A stretch of DNA of 64,000 nt from Ramazzottius varieornatus (GCA_001949185.1 BDGG01000009.1:865347-929346); one strand, 5' to 3'; shown: positions 45,301-57,135, numbered from the stretch's first letter. The notes: a model not told the origin generated them from the sequence alone. Numbers and translations: made by a program.

Positions 45301-45769
45301 ACCTCAGCGACCTGTCAAGAAGGCAAGCCGCGCCTCGTACTTTAGCCGGATAAGATCGACGAAGAAGCCACAATTTTTCTCTGCTTCCAGATGGCAAATG
45401 GGGGAATCCGCCGCCGAAGTGCGAGGTGGCTTGCGATACACCGAAATCTCCCCCTCACGGACGACTAACACCCATCAAGGCGGCGTATCGAGTCAAGTCC
45501 CATGTCGTCTATGAATGTCACAGCGGATACCGCCTTGTAAGTATGAGCACCTTCACTTTAATTAGCGCCAGTGAACTTGTGTCACTAGCGGACATTGTCG
45601 TGTAATATTCCACTACCGAACCCGTAATTTGGCGTAATGAATGTGTGGGCTGTTCTATTTGCAGGTGGGGGCGCGGATTTCCTACTGCAACCCCGACGGT
45701 CGGTGGTCCTTTCCTGTTCCGGAGTGCCTACTGGATAACAGTGCAGGCGGCTCTAAACGTGGACCATAG
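42316..45769 (+). CDS. hig: Secreted Ig + Sushi protein, Hikaru genki-like
   Basis: Eleven exons: 42316-42388, 42466-42683, 43006-43444, 43983-44022, 44104-44176, 44274-44376, 44494-44778, 45034-45080, 45160-45322, 45391-45536 and 45665-45769; all phases agree; 563 residues. A signal peptide opens the protein (FPLFFGVVTTMVV). A CCP-like part with CSNGQWEAM comes at about residues 130-200; then an Ig domain (LVYPGSDLNLGC to DSGKYTCLTPAG); then Sushi/CCP domains marked by CVSGHRLIG, LNGQWNAPVPTC, SNGTWSHPMPTC, GKWGNPPPKC and NPDGRWSFPVPEC. Signal peptide, Ig, then serial CCPs is the layout of Drosophila Hikaru genki, a secreted protein of cholinergic synaptic clefts; orthology is inferred from layout. 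Two introns, at 44377 and 45323, start with GC. Confidence 0.85.
44884..45002. repeat. GGCGCAC hairpin repeat, copy 27
   Basis: Intronic in the Hig-like gene, ending 30 nt before a splice acceptor. Confidence 0.9.
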
Positions 45770-46235
45770 ATGGATCCAGAAATACTAACAGCCTCAATCG
45801 GTTTTGCGCACTATACCGTACGAGAACCCTGTAGTCTATCCACAGCCGCAATTTACTAGAACTCGGCAAACAAACTCGGTCAGATTGTTCATCCAAGTGG
45901 CGTACCTGGTCACTGTTTTTGACTGGTAGCGTGCGTCACTTGGGAATCTGGCCGAATTTGTTTATCAAGTTCACGCATAATGTCAAACGAAACCACGATG
46001 AACCGAACATGCCCAGAACATGCCCGAACATGCACGTTATTTTTAAACGAAGAGCCAATACCACCACCATACACCAGCTTCTGTCACCCACAACGAAGCA
46101 AACCGGAACACTGTGACAAATACATAGTAACCACACTAATAATGACGCAAGCAGAAAAGCTCGTGGACTGAAATGGGGGGGGGGGGGGTCATCCAGGAAG
46201 CCTATCGAAATTTTGCAAGCAGAACACTGTCGGAA
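45770..46235. other. 3' region between convergent genes
   Basis: Holds one hairpin repeat and a run of 14 G at 46175-46188, about 50 nt downstream of the stop of VWC protein 4. Confidence 0.6.
45858..45973. repeat. GGCGCAC hairpin repeat, copy 28
   Basis: Single hairpin, both ends present (ACTCGGCAAACAAACTCGG and CCGAATTTGTTTATC). Confidence 0.9.
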
Positions 46236-47117
46236 TCACTGTCTGTTCTTCATTATTCTTGCGTGCGGGAAGGTCCTTTTGATGTTCTGCAGAAGTCCGC
46301 CACTGCCCGAGTCCTCGTACATGACCGGTGGCACCACCGTCAGGGGAAGTGGGTAGTGCATGCTGGCCGTGCCGTTCCGGTGAACTTCAAAAGGAAAGAA
46401 GGTTACGTAACAGTACCTTATTTCACCATACATTATGGTGATTCTATTAAATGAAATTTCTGGTCTACAACATTGGTACTTACCACAAGCAAAAGTTGGG
46501 CAACAGCGACCGTTGACGCGTATCTTGCCACATGCTTCGGGCAGATCAGTCTCCGAATTGCAGAAGATTTCCGCACACACAACTGCCCCATCCTTGCATA
46601 TGCACCAAGGTCTTCAAAATGGATACAGAAGTTTCGCTGTTAAATACCCATCGGCCAGCCCCGGCAGTTCCCTCTAGCTTTTTGGGAAAGAAAGGTTTTT
46701 TACCTGCAGGGATCCTGACTTAGGATTTCGCCGACTTCGTTGCAACCTGTATGGAAATTTCTTTAAATACGGTTCTACTTCTGAATATTACGTGATATTA
46801 CAGCAGGCACATGGGAGCTCGGCAAATGAACTCGGCCAGATCGTTTTCTTAAGTGGTGCATGCTTTTCTGCCGATATCGCTGGAAAAAGGTGCGCCACTC
46901 GAGAAAATAACCAGGTTGTTTTCGTTTGCTGAGCTCGCCATATAGTAAGTTTTTCGCGGAGGTCCAGATGATACTTACCGGAGCCACTCGCAACCTGCTG
47001 AGTTACTTCTAGGTCGCTGGAAGAATGATCATGAGTTAGAGGGATTCCGAAGGTAACGTAAGGGCTGACCACGAAGAGCAGCAGTAGCACAGATGAAGTG
47101 CTTCGCGAGATCGGCAT
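46236..47117 (-). CDS. Small secreted VWC-domain protein 4
   Basis: Four exons, 46979-47117, 46704-46746, 46484-46611 and 46236-46384, phases 1, 2, 1, give 152 residues. Signal peptide with core SVLLLLFVVSPYVTFG. The ten-Cys domain reads GCNEVGEILS, DPCRPWCIC, VVCAEIFC and CCPTFAC. The last exon holds the family tail (MHYPLP, then VPPV) and a basic end. The exon pattern equals that of VWC protein 1: an extra intron separates DPC from the following Cys cluster, so these two are probably the nearest pair or keep the ancestral structure. The ATG at 47117 opens the signal peptide. A hairpin repeat lies in an intron. Confidence 0.8.
46812..46940. repeat. GGCGCAC hairpin repeat, copy 29
   Basis: In intron 1 of VWC protein 4, with both near-perfect ends: GGAGCTCGGCAAATG and CGTTTGCTGAGCTCGCC. 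Confidence 0.9.
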
Positions 47118-48329
47118 TCTTAGGCGTTGGTCAGCACAATCGTGAAAGCGATTGAATAGAGGATATCGTTGAGGTCCTACAAGCAGGAATAACTTGCCGA
47201 TCTGGAATATGACTATAAATAGTCGTTTCTTAAATAATTGGGAGCGAAAGTGCGACGACGACGCCCGCCGAGGCCCCGGGAAGTGTTGGCGCACAAAAGA
47301 AAATGTCGCTTTGCCCATTAGGATCACACTACACAATAGCTTATCATGTTTGATGGTATTTTAAGCATCAAATAACGTCACGGGACGAATGGCTTAATCT
47401 TCCGGGACCCCCTTGATCTCGTAAATATTTGCTCTTGATAGAAAGAGTGAAGGAAAGAGTTGCACTCGAGTCTACTTGGTACAACAAATTGAAAGGCCAC
47501 AACTCTGTCAGGTCTTCCCTAAACATTTTAGACGAAGTTAGACTATAATGACGGGTTTCATTAATATCAGTCAATACTGAACAGCAGATAAGTCGATTGC
47601 ATAATATTGAAAATTCATGAAAGAGGGGCACGGTTAACGAACTCACACGATTTTTCTTCCAGGTGGCGCGCGCTCAGTGTTGTTGTCTACAGCAGTGGGC
47701 CACTTAGGAAACGATCTTGACGAGTTTGTTTGCCCAGGTCCCAACACCCAGCACAATGAGCGCCCGAGATTCTCACCTAGTCAATCCGTTGTGGTTCGAA
47801 TGGATTTTAACCGCAAGGACGACGAGAAAAAAAGAAGTGCAACACTTACGGCAAGGAAGAAAATGCAATCATAGTTTCTCGCACATACTATCAATACTTC
47901 CCCGTGTCAGATCAGCAAAGCCGAGGTTGTCGGAAATAACAGTCATCTTTACGACCTCAATAAAAGCGGTTCGACACATTGCTCGGGATTCGCATACGGC
48001 ACTGGAGCGCAGGTTTGTGCGTGCTGGAGAAAGATAACTTAATCAGGCGAGAGCTCAGCCCCATTTGTTTAGCCTGGCCCTATAATCCGCAGAAACCTTC
48101 CTGGCAAACATCCGGCTGGTGAGGTGCCGAGAGCGAAGGGATCAAGCCGTGTAATTTACTGGCTTGCGAGAAAGGTCACACTAGTACCCTGCTCAGTTTC
48201 TTATTTTCATGTTACGCATTCAAAGAAGTCGTTCAGGAAGAAGCACAAACCACACTGCACTAAAGTCCTTTTCCCATTTGGCATCCCAACATATTATTAC
48301 ATCAAAAATAAAAATACTAAATAGGGCAC
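47118..48329. other. Intergenic, up to the retroelement
   Basis: Promoter side of VWC protein 4 and the left border of the transposon block. One hairpin repeat at 47640; after it the family is absent for 11 kb. Confidence 0.5.
47640..47742. repeat. GGCGCAC hairpin repeat, copy 30
   Basis: Left stem GGTGGCGCGCG, right stem TGGGCCACTT, right end GACGAGTTTGTTTGCCCAGG. Confidence 0.8.
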
Positions 48330-48409
48330 GCCGCGACATTCATTCAATAGTAGCTACTGGTGAATGGATGTCGCCACGCCTTGATGTACATCATAATTGT
48401 TCATCATTC

Positions 48410-49272
48410 CTACGTATGGGGTTGTCGAAACTGCCTCGCATAGGTGCAGGAATTTATTTCCTCGGGCAACTCAATGCCGTAAATTAACGTGCTAACGTCC
48501 AGGCGCGGATCGTCTAATGATCCAGAAGAAGCCAAGAGAGACGAGGAAACAGCAGAAGAGAATTCCTGCCGGAGCTTTTCATCACGCGAAATGTAGTGTT
48601 GGAAGCAAAAGCTTTTCCAGTGGCCTTGCCCTTTTATATGGTCACCGCCAAGACCAAGTGAGGAAACAAACGTCGCTGCACCGCGACGAAAGGAATGGAT
48701 GGACATTTTGAAGGAGTGGATTCCCGCTGACGTCAGCACCTCTTTCAGCAGGCGAGTGAACAGATCAGGGTCGAGAAATCGCTGTTTATTGTCATGATCT
48801 CTGTAGGAAAACAGTGCATTGGAAGTGTGCGTGTGGTTTGTCGTGGCGATTAGATCCCGAATCGCAGCCACTGGGCACAACGGTGAGCCCGCTATAGCGT
48901 CGATTGTGAGGTGAAAGTGACTTTCAGCCAACCGATCTGTTTTAAGTTGCGCCACTCGTATGGTCAGATGTCCAGCGTAGACCCCGTTGTCTGCAGCCTG
49001 AGGTACTTCATGTTATGTGAACTTCTTAATAAGTTTGAACGGCGAAGAAGGGAAAAGAAGGCAAGCAAACAGCCAGACCAGAAGGCTTTGCGGTAAACAG
49101 AAGCAATCACGTATGTATTAGTGTGAATGGACATGAGATGGTGGGGTGAGATGGGGTTCCGCTTGTTGGGAAGTTCTACCCGCAAGCGTTTCAAGCCGGC
49201 CAATGCCTGTCGAACGGAAAAGTGAGTAAGATCCGGAGCATGCATATTGTGGTCGTAATGCAGGGAGGCCAA
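48410..49272 (-). pseudogene. Tyrosine recombinase of the DIRS-type element (frameshifted)
   Basis: Integrates the element by site-specific recombination through a circular intermediate. Two frames together cover the domain. The first (49272-48964) holds SLLRRSNLL, the region of the first catalytic Arg. The second (48955-48410) holds HSFRRGAATF (His-x-x-Arg) and GHWKSFCFQHYI (His and the nucleophile Tyr). The frame changes near 49000, so at least one indel has occurred. All catalytic residues remain readable. It is the 3'-most gene of the element. Confidence 0.8.
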
Positions 49273-49407
49273 GCTCGCAACGTAATTACAAATGGAGGAA
49301 TATTCCAGTCTGTCGGAGAGAAAAGCTATAAAACGGCAAATTTTGGAGGGTGAGGCAGGCAGCGGTGAGAGTTTGTGTGCGGAACAGAAGGTAAGGAATG
49401 CGGAACA

Positions 49408-50985
49408 CTACGCCTGCTTGAGTCGGTCAAGGCAGCGTCCCGAAAAATCCTCCTCTTTGCGTCCACCTGACCGAGTAAGATACCTGCGAAAGCAAGAACT
49501 ATCAGTGATCAGAAGGTGATTTTTGTAAAATCTATGTTGAGAGCAAAAAACGTTCGTGAAAGTACGATTATCCAGCAACCGACTAAATGCGTCCGGTGAA
49601 ACGTTTGCTTTTCCGGGAATGTGTTTTGCTTGAATGCCAAATTGATACTGGGACGAAGTGTAGAGCACCAAATTGAGCCTCTTAAGAGCTTCCGGGTTCT
49701 TCGTGGTACCTCGCTTAAGGAAAGCAACTGTTTGCCTATTGTCGGACTCTACGACCACAGCGCCACCTTAGAATTTCTTCACCCAAACCAACAAAGGGAT
49801 GCAAGCCGCTATCAATTCTAAAAAATTGATGTTTTCCAGGAAGGAATCATGCATAGTGGGACTTTCTACCCAGTTCGACCACATATCATTGTCGAGTGGT
49901 TTCTGTCCGGGGAGCCAACTTCCGGCCAGCCATAGGCCTGTGCAACTAGTGGCTGCGAAGCCTGAGAAGGAAGCATGTGTGCTGATCCTGCAGATCCGTC
50001 GAGCCCTGCCGAACGAGTAAGGGCAAAGACCATTAAGAAGAGGCGCAATTTCGCTCCACCACTGAAGCTCATTGCGTAGAGCCGTAGAGATACGAAGCCG
50101 GTGTGTGTCCTCTTTCAGAGAGTTCATTGCGTCAAGGAAGATGCGAGTGAAAGTTCGCGCCCCGTGTACTGCTCTGCCAACAAATGTCAGATGCCCGCGA
50201 AATACTTCCGCTTCAGCTCTGGTAACTTTGTGACGTGTGGCCATGTCCACAGCTCGTTCAGTGAGGTTTTCAATCTTGTTTTGAGGAAGCTCCACGTTTT
50301 GCTTCACGGAGTCGATTATCAGCCCCAAAAATTTTGCCCTTGTGGTCGGTCAAACCACTTTGTCCCAATTAACGGAGAAGCCTAGTGAACCGAGCAATTT
50401 TATCAGCGTCGTCTGAGCATAGCTGCATTCCTCCACGTCAATTCCGATGAGTAAAAAATCGTCCAGGTAGCAAACTAGCAAAATGGAACGACGCAGTAGC
50501 ATACGTGCAGCAGCGCAAGAAATGCGGTGAAATTTGCCGGGTGCGCACTTTAACCCGAAGCACAGAAAGTTATCCACCAAGAAGTGTTCAAATCCATCGA
50601 AGGACCATCGGAATCCCTGTAACTGCCTGTGTGGGGGACAAATTGGTACATGCCGGTACGCAGACTTCAGGTCTACAATTGCGTAGAAGGAATTAGGAGA
50701 ACTTAGCCTCACAGCGTCATCAATTGATCGAAAGCAAAATTTGTCGATCTCGATGAAATCGTTCAGTGCGTTATTTTGCGGCATACTGCAGTCAGTGATC
50801 GGTCGGAACTTGTCAGTGCCCTTCTTCTCCACGGCACCGATTGCCTGTGTTCGGTAAGGCTGAAACTCTTGACCGTTTTCAACTTCCTGCTTGAAAAGTG
50901 CATCGAGCTTCGATTCCACTTCATGTCTTAGTGCACTGGCGTAATTTTTGCTGTCGCTTGGTTGGACTGACGCAATATCGTCCAC
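49408..50985 (-). pseudogene. Reverse transcriptase / RNase H of the DIRS-type element
   Basis: One continuous frame interrupted by two in-frame stops, near 50347 and near 49765. Before the first stop come RT motifs including AYRHVPICPPH and the catalytic YLDDFLLIG. After it the text resumes with FLGLIIDSVK, the thumb region, and the start of RNase H. After the second come VVESDNRQTVAFL and HIPGKANVSPDAFSRL, typical RNase H C-terminal motifs. Conservation on both sides of the stops shows recent inactivation. The 5' boundary of the domain is not clear. Confidence 0.85.
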
Positions 50986-51483
50986 TATGTGAAAACCGTG
51001 AGCAATGCCGGTGAGTATAAAATCTCTGTCGGGATCGTGTTTGAGTTCTTCCTGCCATGTTGAGAAATGCCTAGTGAGGGAGCAGCGAGTGACAAGATCA
51101 GAGTCGAGGACAAAGGATTCGAGCTGGGTGAGGTCCGTTTATTGGGGGAAGGCTTTGTGGTAGTCGAAACTGTGTCATGAACGTCAAAACAAAGTGGTAA
51201 AAACGCGGTGTCAGGAGTTTGTGAATTCCATGAAATGGCGGACGAATTGTTAGGTTGTGCTATGAAAAGAAGGCCAAGTGAATAACAAGTTGTAAATCCG
51301 AAGACAGAACCAGTGTTCTAGTTGATCGCAACAAAGGATAAAGACGAAAGCAGGAAAATAATTCGGCGACAATGTCAGAGCTAATTATAGGTGAGGCGGT
51401 AAGCGACCAAGTGTCCAGAGAGTGCCGCCTTTCAAAGTGTGTCCCTCGTCAGCCGAATAATGTGTGGTCAGTTGCCAGTTCCG

Positions 51484-52685
51484 TCACAGTGAGTGATCTG
51501 GTGCTTCCGCCGCAACGGCGACATCCATGGATGTATTAGCACTTGGCTCCATAAGGACAGTCGTTCCTGTTGTTGTATCGGTTACAGTACTGTGGTCGGC
51601 CACTTTGTGCCTTGGGTCTGCCACTGTCACGTGGTCCTTGGCGGTCTGCAGGCCTGTTTGCCTAGTATCGCCCAATGGAGATGGTGTTGGTGGGAGATCC
51701 CGACTTGTACTGGTTGGCGGAAATGAAGAACTGTGAGGCGATTTGATCGCAAAGTGCTTGGTCACTAAAGGACTTGCGATAGAAGGTCATGTTGCGGCGA
51801 TACTCGTCATCGGACAGGAGAACCGATTGCATCAGGTAATCTTTTGGTCGGATGACCAAGTAATGCAGATAGTCGAGGTACTCCGCCAGCGTATCCCTGG
51901 GCTTGGGTGACTGTCCGACAGCCGAAGCCAGCTGCAGACTTCCGACCATGAATTCGTCCTAGGTAAGATCCAGAGGGGAGAGTTTGCTTTTTGGCTTGCC
52001 GTCCAGACCTAGCCGTGCTTTGGCCATGACAAACGTCTGAGGTCATGGAAGGTTGCGTGCCTCCAGTGGCATGTCGTCGTTGGACAGGACGCCGAGATGC
52101 TTATTCTCACTCTTGTTAGAAAGGTACTCACCTTGTTCGTCTTCGTCGCTGCTGCTGCTGGGAGTGTGGCATCGACGCTGACTGGTTGATTCCGTTGGAC
52201 GACGGCGATTGACAGAGTGGTGCCGGTGACTGACTGCTGGTTCGTCGCGTTGGGACACAGTGCGGCCATTATTGTTAGCAGTAATGGTCAGGTTGTCAGG
52301 GAGGGAGGGCCTTCGCTGTACCTGAAACTGGAAAAAGAAAAGCGGACAACTCCAGCCGATCGCATGTGCCTTTTACGGTGTCAGCCATGGCGGTCCCGGC
52401 ATTCTGGGCCTTGAAAAGCTCCAAGTCCTTCACAGTAGTGAAAGCTTCTTTGGTCAATGCATCCACCGTGGCCTGGCTCAGCTTCAGTTGATCGGCAAGT
52501 TCCGCGATGGTCAGTGGTTCTTCGGCTTTCAGGTCATCGTCAGAGTTGGAGAGCTCTTCCAGGGACTTGGAAGGGTTCGCCGTGAAACATTCGAATAACC
52601 GGTCGACGAGTTGCTCCTTCAGTCCACTGGTGTCGAGTCCAGCCGTCGATCCGAAAAAATCTAAAGCCGCGTACAGCAGCCACAA
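51484..52685 (-). pseudogene. Gag-like region of the DIRS-type element
   Basis: Several overlapping minus-strand frames (52685-52296, then 51949-51662 and 51765-51484) cover this part. The first contains GLDTSGLKEQLVDRLF, a SAP-like helix pair such as some DIRS-order gag proteins carry, then an acidic stretch. The middle one contains YLDYLHYLVIRPKDYL. No single frame covers the region, so it is presumably broken like the rest of the element. The assignment rests on position upstream of the RT. Confidence 0.5.
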
Positions 52686-52901
52686 AAAAGCAAACTAAAA
52701 GCGCGTAGGTGGAAGACATTCATTTATATATTACAGAGAATGGCTAGAAGAGTGCGCGTGGCTGCTGGACGGTGGTCAGCGACGACAGATGGCATCATGA
52801 TCGGAGCTGTGTGCTAATTATACTCAGATTTTGCTTTGCATAATCTTATCCATCAATAAATATACCTGTTACGACCAGTGACAGACGACACTTTCTTACT
52901 A

Positions 52902-53510
52902 GAGCCCTGCAACATGCAGTACGTTCTGCACTGTACTGCACTGCATTTTACTGCAATGCAGTGCAGTTGCAGTCGCCGAAATGGTGAGAAAATGCAGTTG
53001 CAGTGCAATTGCAGTTTTGAAAAAGGGAACACCATTCGCCGCAGTATACTGTTGTTGCCCCAAAAACAGTAGCAAAATCAATTGGCACTACTGTGGACTT
53101 TTAATTCGCCCGCCGCACCCCATGTTTTGTCTAACTGAAATGTAAGAAATGGAGCCCTGCAGCAGTAGCTGCTTCTGCACTGCATCCGGTTTCCAGAATC
53201 TGCAACTGCATCTGAATTTTTTGGCTGTCGTCTAAACCGCAACTGTACTGCACTGCATTTAAAACTTCAGAATTTCTGCATGTCAACTGAAGTACATTTC
53301 AAGTACATCGCGAACGTGGATGTTTTACGGAGATTTAACCGAAAAACGGCAGAATCCGGCCAGAAAATGCAGAAAAAGCTGATTTTACTGTTGTTTTGGG
53401 GCAAAAAAAGTATACTGCGACGAACGATGCTCGTTTTTTGAAAACTGCAACTGCACTGCATTGCAGTAAAATGCAGTGTAGTGCAGAACGTACTGCATGT
53501 TGCAGGGCTC
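52902..53510. mobile_element. CTGCA-rich foldback element
   Basis: A 609-bp palindromic unit. The outer 70 bp, starting GAGCCCTGCAACATGCAGTA, recurs as the reverse complement ending TACTGCATGTTGCAGGGCTC. Inner arms also pair: TATACTGTTGTTGCCCCAAA near 53045 with TTTTGGGGCA and TATACTGCG near 53390-53420. Both arms are packed with CTGCA and TGCAGT words. No coding capacity; a non-autonomous foldback or long-TIR MITE. Confidence 0.75.
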
Positions 53511-53564
53511 GGAATTTATTCGGAATTTGGTGTTTTTAATGGGCATACATAACTTTCTGCAGAT

Positions 53565-53935
53565 CTGTCTCCACTCTGGACAAGGCAAAGGCAGCTTTGG
53601 TACCTAACACCGAGTTCTCTTTGTCGGATGGAACAACCGACGACGAGGGAGACAACAATGATGGAACTGGCGACGATACCAGCCTCGCTGCGGAAGAAAT
53701 TATCGATATCCCTAATCCACCCTCTGTTCAATCGTCCACAGGTAGACACAGCCCGTTATCAGTACATTGATGGATGAACCATGCTGAACATAACTCAGTG
53801 AATTTTGCAGCATCCACGTTGTCCAGCGCTAGCAAGCCGAAGAGAAACAGCAGTGGGTTGCTTGTCTCTCAGCAAGTGGAAGAAATAAATGAGGAAGAGA
53901 ATAACTGGTCAGTCAAGCTGATGAGCTGACGAAAG
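53565..53935 (+). pseudogene. Possible second gene (MADF/Myb-like) remnant of a Harbinger element
   Basis: Two exon-like stretches, about 53565-53739 and from 53812, joined by plausible GT-AG sites. They encode an acidic low-complexity peptide (TTDDEGDNNDGTGDD) followed by LVSQQVEEINEEENNW. PIF/Harbinger elements carry a second, convergent gene of this kind beside the transposase, and the transposase lies just to the right on the other strand. The DNA-binding part is not visible, so this rests mainly on position. The left side is cut by the foldback element. Confidence 0.35.
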
Positions 53936-54339
53936 CCTTGGGTGTTATTGGTGCGAAGTCTGACTCTCCAGAAGCATAATACGGTATGTGCACTACAGTA
54001 TCTAATCGAAAGTTTTTTAGTCTAAAATCCGACATTCATCTTGCTGTTAATCACCACGTGGTGTTTGGTGATATTTTTGTTACGTTATAGGCTCCTACAT
54101 AACGGCAACGTTGCTGAATCAAGATGCAGCTGGTCGTTAAACCCTCCGACAGAAGATTGACCAAGCGGTGGCAGTCTTTCTGTACGAGAAAGCAACGGGA
54201 TTCGGTTTCCCTTACCGTCCTAGCACGCCCGTTTCCACGGAAGAGCACAACTTTGACAGCACCATTTAAGACTTTACGGTTTTATAGAAGTTTCTACATC
54301 ACCAGCTTTTATGTAAACAGCTTTAAAGCAGCAATATTC
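53936..54339. other. Spacer between Harbinger gene remnants
   Basis: No feature recognised. Confidence 0.4.
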
Positions 54340-55765
54340 TCATTTCTTTAATGTACCAAATACAATGTTTTCTTGCCACGGTACGCTTCCATAAGAACTA
54401 AAAAATTCAGAAAAATCTTCTCTTGTTCTGATAGCAGCACGTCCAGTCTTATTTCCGCTTAGTTTGAGAGGAATCATACTTGCAGGCATCGTCTTACGCC
54501 AGGAACCAGGTACAATGCTACCGTCGGGAGCCTCGCTGTCCACCAAGGTTGGTTGGATGTAGCTCTCGCCGCTCTTCGCATTTTCTTTTATCAAAAAATT
54601 ATGCAGCGCGCAGCATGCTAGGGTGAGGTAGATGACCTGCATAGGTTCCAGGTCGATTGGTCCCTTGAAGATTCTCCAATTTGCCGCAAGGATGCCGAAA
54701 GCATTCTCCACCACCCGCCGAGCCCTTGACGATCTGCAAGTTTTAATATACATAAAATATTCAGGCCGATTGAACACCTCTACGTACAAAATATCGAACC
54801 TGTAGTTGAAGATGCGTTCATGGCTATTTAAACTCGACGAAGCGTATCCTGGGAATGGTCGCAATAAATTTTCGGACATGGGGAATGCAGCATTGGCCAC
54901 GAACGCGTACGGTAGCATCTTCGAACACTGTTCTGGCTTTCTAGGAGGAGGTAGAACTAACTCCCCGTCGTTCAGAGCTCGGCCCAGAGTACAGTTCTGC
55001 CACGTTCCACCGTCGCTTTCCACCGTCCAAACCCACCAACGTCCACATACTCAAATGTGTAGTCCGCTCTCGCTACAGCCATAAGAACGACTGAGTGTGT
55101 TCCCTTGTAGTTGATCCACTTACTCCCACCATTTCTTGGTTTCTACAAAAAGTTTACAACCGTAAAAGGTTCACAAGGAGAAAGGCGCCTAATCTCAAAC
55201 ATAGTTTTACCTTGATTTGGACATGTTTCCCGTCAATGGCGCCGATGCAATCAGGAAAGTTCCACATAGCCTAGAATTTCTCAGCGTTCTGCTTCCATCT
55301 CTCCTTGCTTGGTTCACATATGTAGAGATCTTTCAGAGCATCGTATATGGCCTTCATTGTTTCTTTGAAAATTTGCTGATCGTTGTTTGAGATATAGCTA
55401 ACGAATGGGCTGCCGCGGTCTGCGTGATACCCATTCCAAGAATTCTGTAAGAACATCTGCTCGTCATAACTCTCCCATTCCATATACCAGATTAAGGAAT
55501 ACAAATATTACTTGGTTTTACTTTAAAGTCGGAACGAGTCGTTGTTCAGCTGTGATGGGCTGTATATGCATTGACTGATGAGTTATCAACGGTGTGACTA
55601 GCTTTAGCAGCATCTTGAACAATGGCTCGGACATCCGGAAACATTCCTTGTAGTATTCCATGTCCTCTGCGAAGGTTTTCACTCTTCTCACGTACTCTCC
55701 AGATTCTCCCTATTCACGTTAACGGGACGGACATACCATCTTCTTGCCTTCCGTTGACGAGAAAG
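54340..55765 (-). pseudogene. PIF/Harbinger transposase, inactivated
   Basis: A DDE nuclease that would cut and paste the element. In order: an N-terminal helical part (RRWYVRPVN, then EPLFKMLLKLVTPLI) with a frame change near 55710; MWNFPDCIGAIDGKHVQIK with the first catalytic Asp; [20 protein letters not shown] with the second; then [20 protein letters not shown], and SSRARRVVENAFGILAANW with the catalytic Glu, ending in LTLACCALHNFLI. Defects: an in-frame TAG just before MWNFPDC (near 55271), a frameshift near 55020, and an N-terminal shift. A short intron near 54740-54800 appears genuine. Good conservation around the breaks suggests a fairly young death. Confidence 0.85.
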
Positions 55766-57135
55766 AAGGGATAAGCATTGTTGTCGCTTGAGCGCCACTT
55801 TGCGTTGTTGTAATCTGACCAAACGTAACCGACAATTCAACAGTAAAGCAGTAACAGCAGATCTAAAATCCATTTCAAAAGAACGATAACTTTCCAAGGA
55901 TAAGCGATGAAATAACTTCAGCGAAACAGGAGATCAAAAATTAAAGCGGGATTTATTGACAGTGGAACAGCAAAACCATGCTGGCACAAGTGTCATAGCA
56001 TACTCGGAACAACGGAATTTGAGTAGCGAAGACAGGTACTTGTGCTTGTTCCTGCTTAGGTCGCTACCGTCAAATTCCGATCTTTCGCTCAACAGAAAAT
56101 TAGCTCAACTGCGACTAGGTCGCGACGGAAACCTAGCTTCCTGACCCGAGTATAGTACTGACCTAAGAAGTTTCGTCGAGCACGGGATGTCAAGCTGCTT
56201 GCGCAACAACCTGGTGTAATCATTCAGAGGTGCGTCGCCTGCCTTGCTTATCCGTGAGCCATGTTCGTTTGCCCACGTGGTTCGATACTGACTTACGGTT
56301 GCAGCTCCGCAGTGAGCCATATTTAGGTGTTAGCCGGACCTACGCCGCAAACGAAGGCGCTTCATGTACCTGCATACATATTTAATGGCCAACGCTCGAT
56401 CTGTCAGGTAAAGCCGAACTGACGGTCTGTCCAAGCAGCTAAAGGTCGTCCAAAGTCATCCATTTGACCTCGACCTTTAATGGTCGCTAGTCCGGCAATG
56501 ACTTTATCATTGGAAGACTGGCGTGACGTACGTACGTGTTCCTCTACACCCTTTAGTCTCTCTGACAGTACTCTAACCGCGGGTGTATGCGCGGAGGACT
56601 CCACGCGTGGTGAAAAACTTTTTCCGCGCGTCCACTCGCGGCCCGCGGACTATGACAACAGTTTCACCAGAGTGGTTTCACCGCGGGTAAAGCACTTTTC
56701 CCGCGCCCGGATCCGCGGACTCCCAATGCTTACTGCCAGCAGGGTGATGCGGATTACGGAAAGAATTTCCGGAAAGTTTCAAATCGACGGAGACTTTCCT
56801 TCGGGATTCACGAACGAAGCCCCCCCCCATCCCTTCGTCTCGATAATGCACTAACCTTCGTGTGGAACTCCGGAAGGCTTCGGCTACATGTCTGAAGACG
56901 GAAGAATAAGTACGATTTCAGTTGCAGTACTTGTATGATTGGCACCTCATACTTTCTCGTGAACCACGAAGCGAATTGCAGATCTTAAATTTTTTCACAT
57001 TGCTAAATTCAATCGTTTTGTCGAAGCTATCGTTTGTTCAAACCATCTGCAACTTCTTTGATCCCCCGCTAGACAGTTCCAATATTAATTAAAAATTAAA
57101 ATTCGGTAAAATAAAAGCAATTCTAATGAGTTTGT

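Larger units (their letters stand above)
48330..52730 (-). mobile_element. Decayed DIRS/Ngaro-type tyrosine-recombinase retrotransposon
   Basis: Read on the minus strand, the order is gag-like region (52685 to 51484), reverse transcriptase and RNase H (50985 to 49408), tyrosine recombinase (49272 to 48410). A tyrosine recombinase in place of an integrase is the mark of the DIRS order. Ends are approximate: a hairpin with 14-bp arms (GCGACATTCATTCA) at 48332-48377 lies near the 3' end, and a related GACATTCAT occurs near 52714. Stops and a frameshift interrupt the genes, so this copy cannot be autonomous. Confidence 0.8.
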
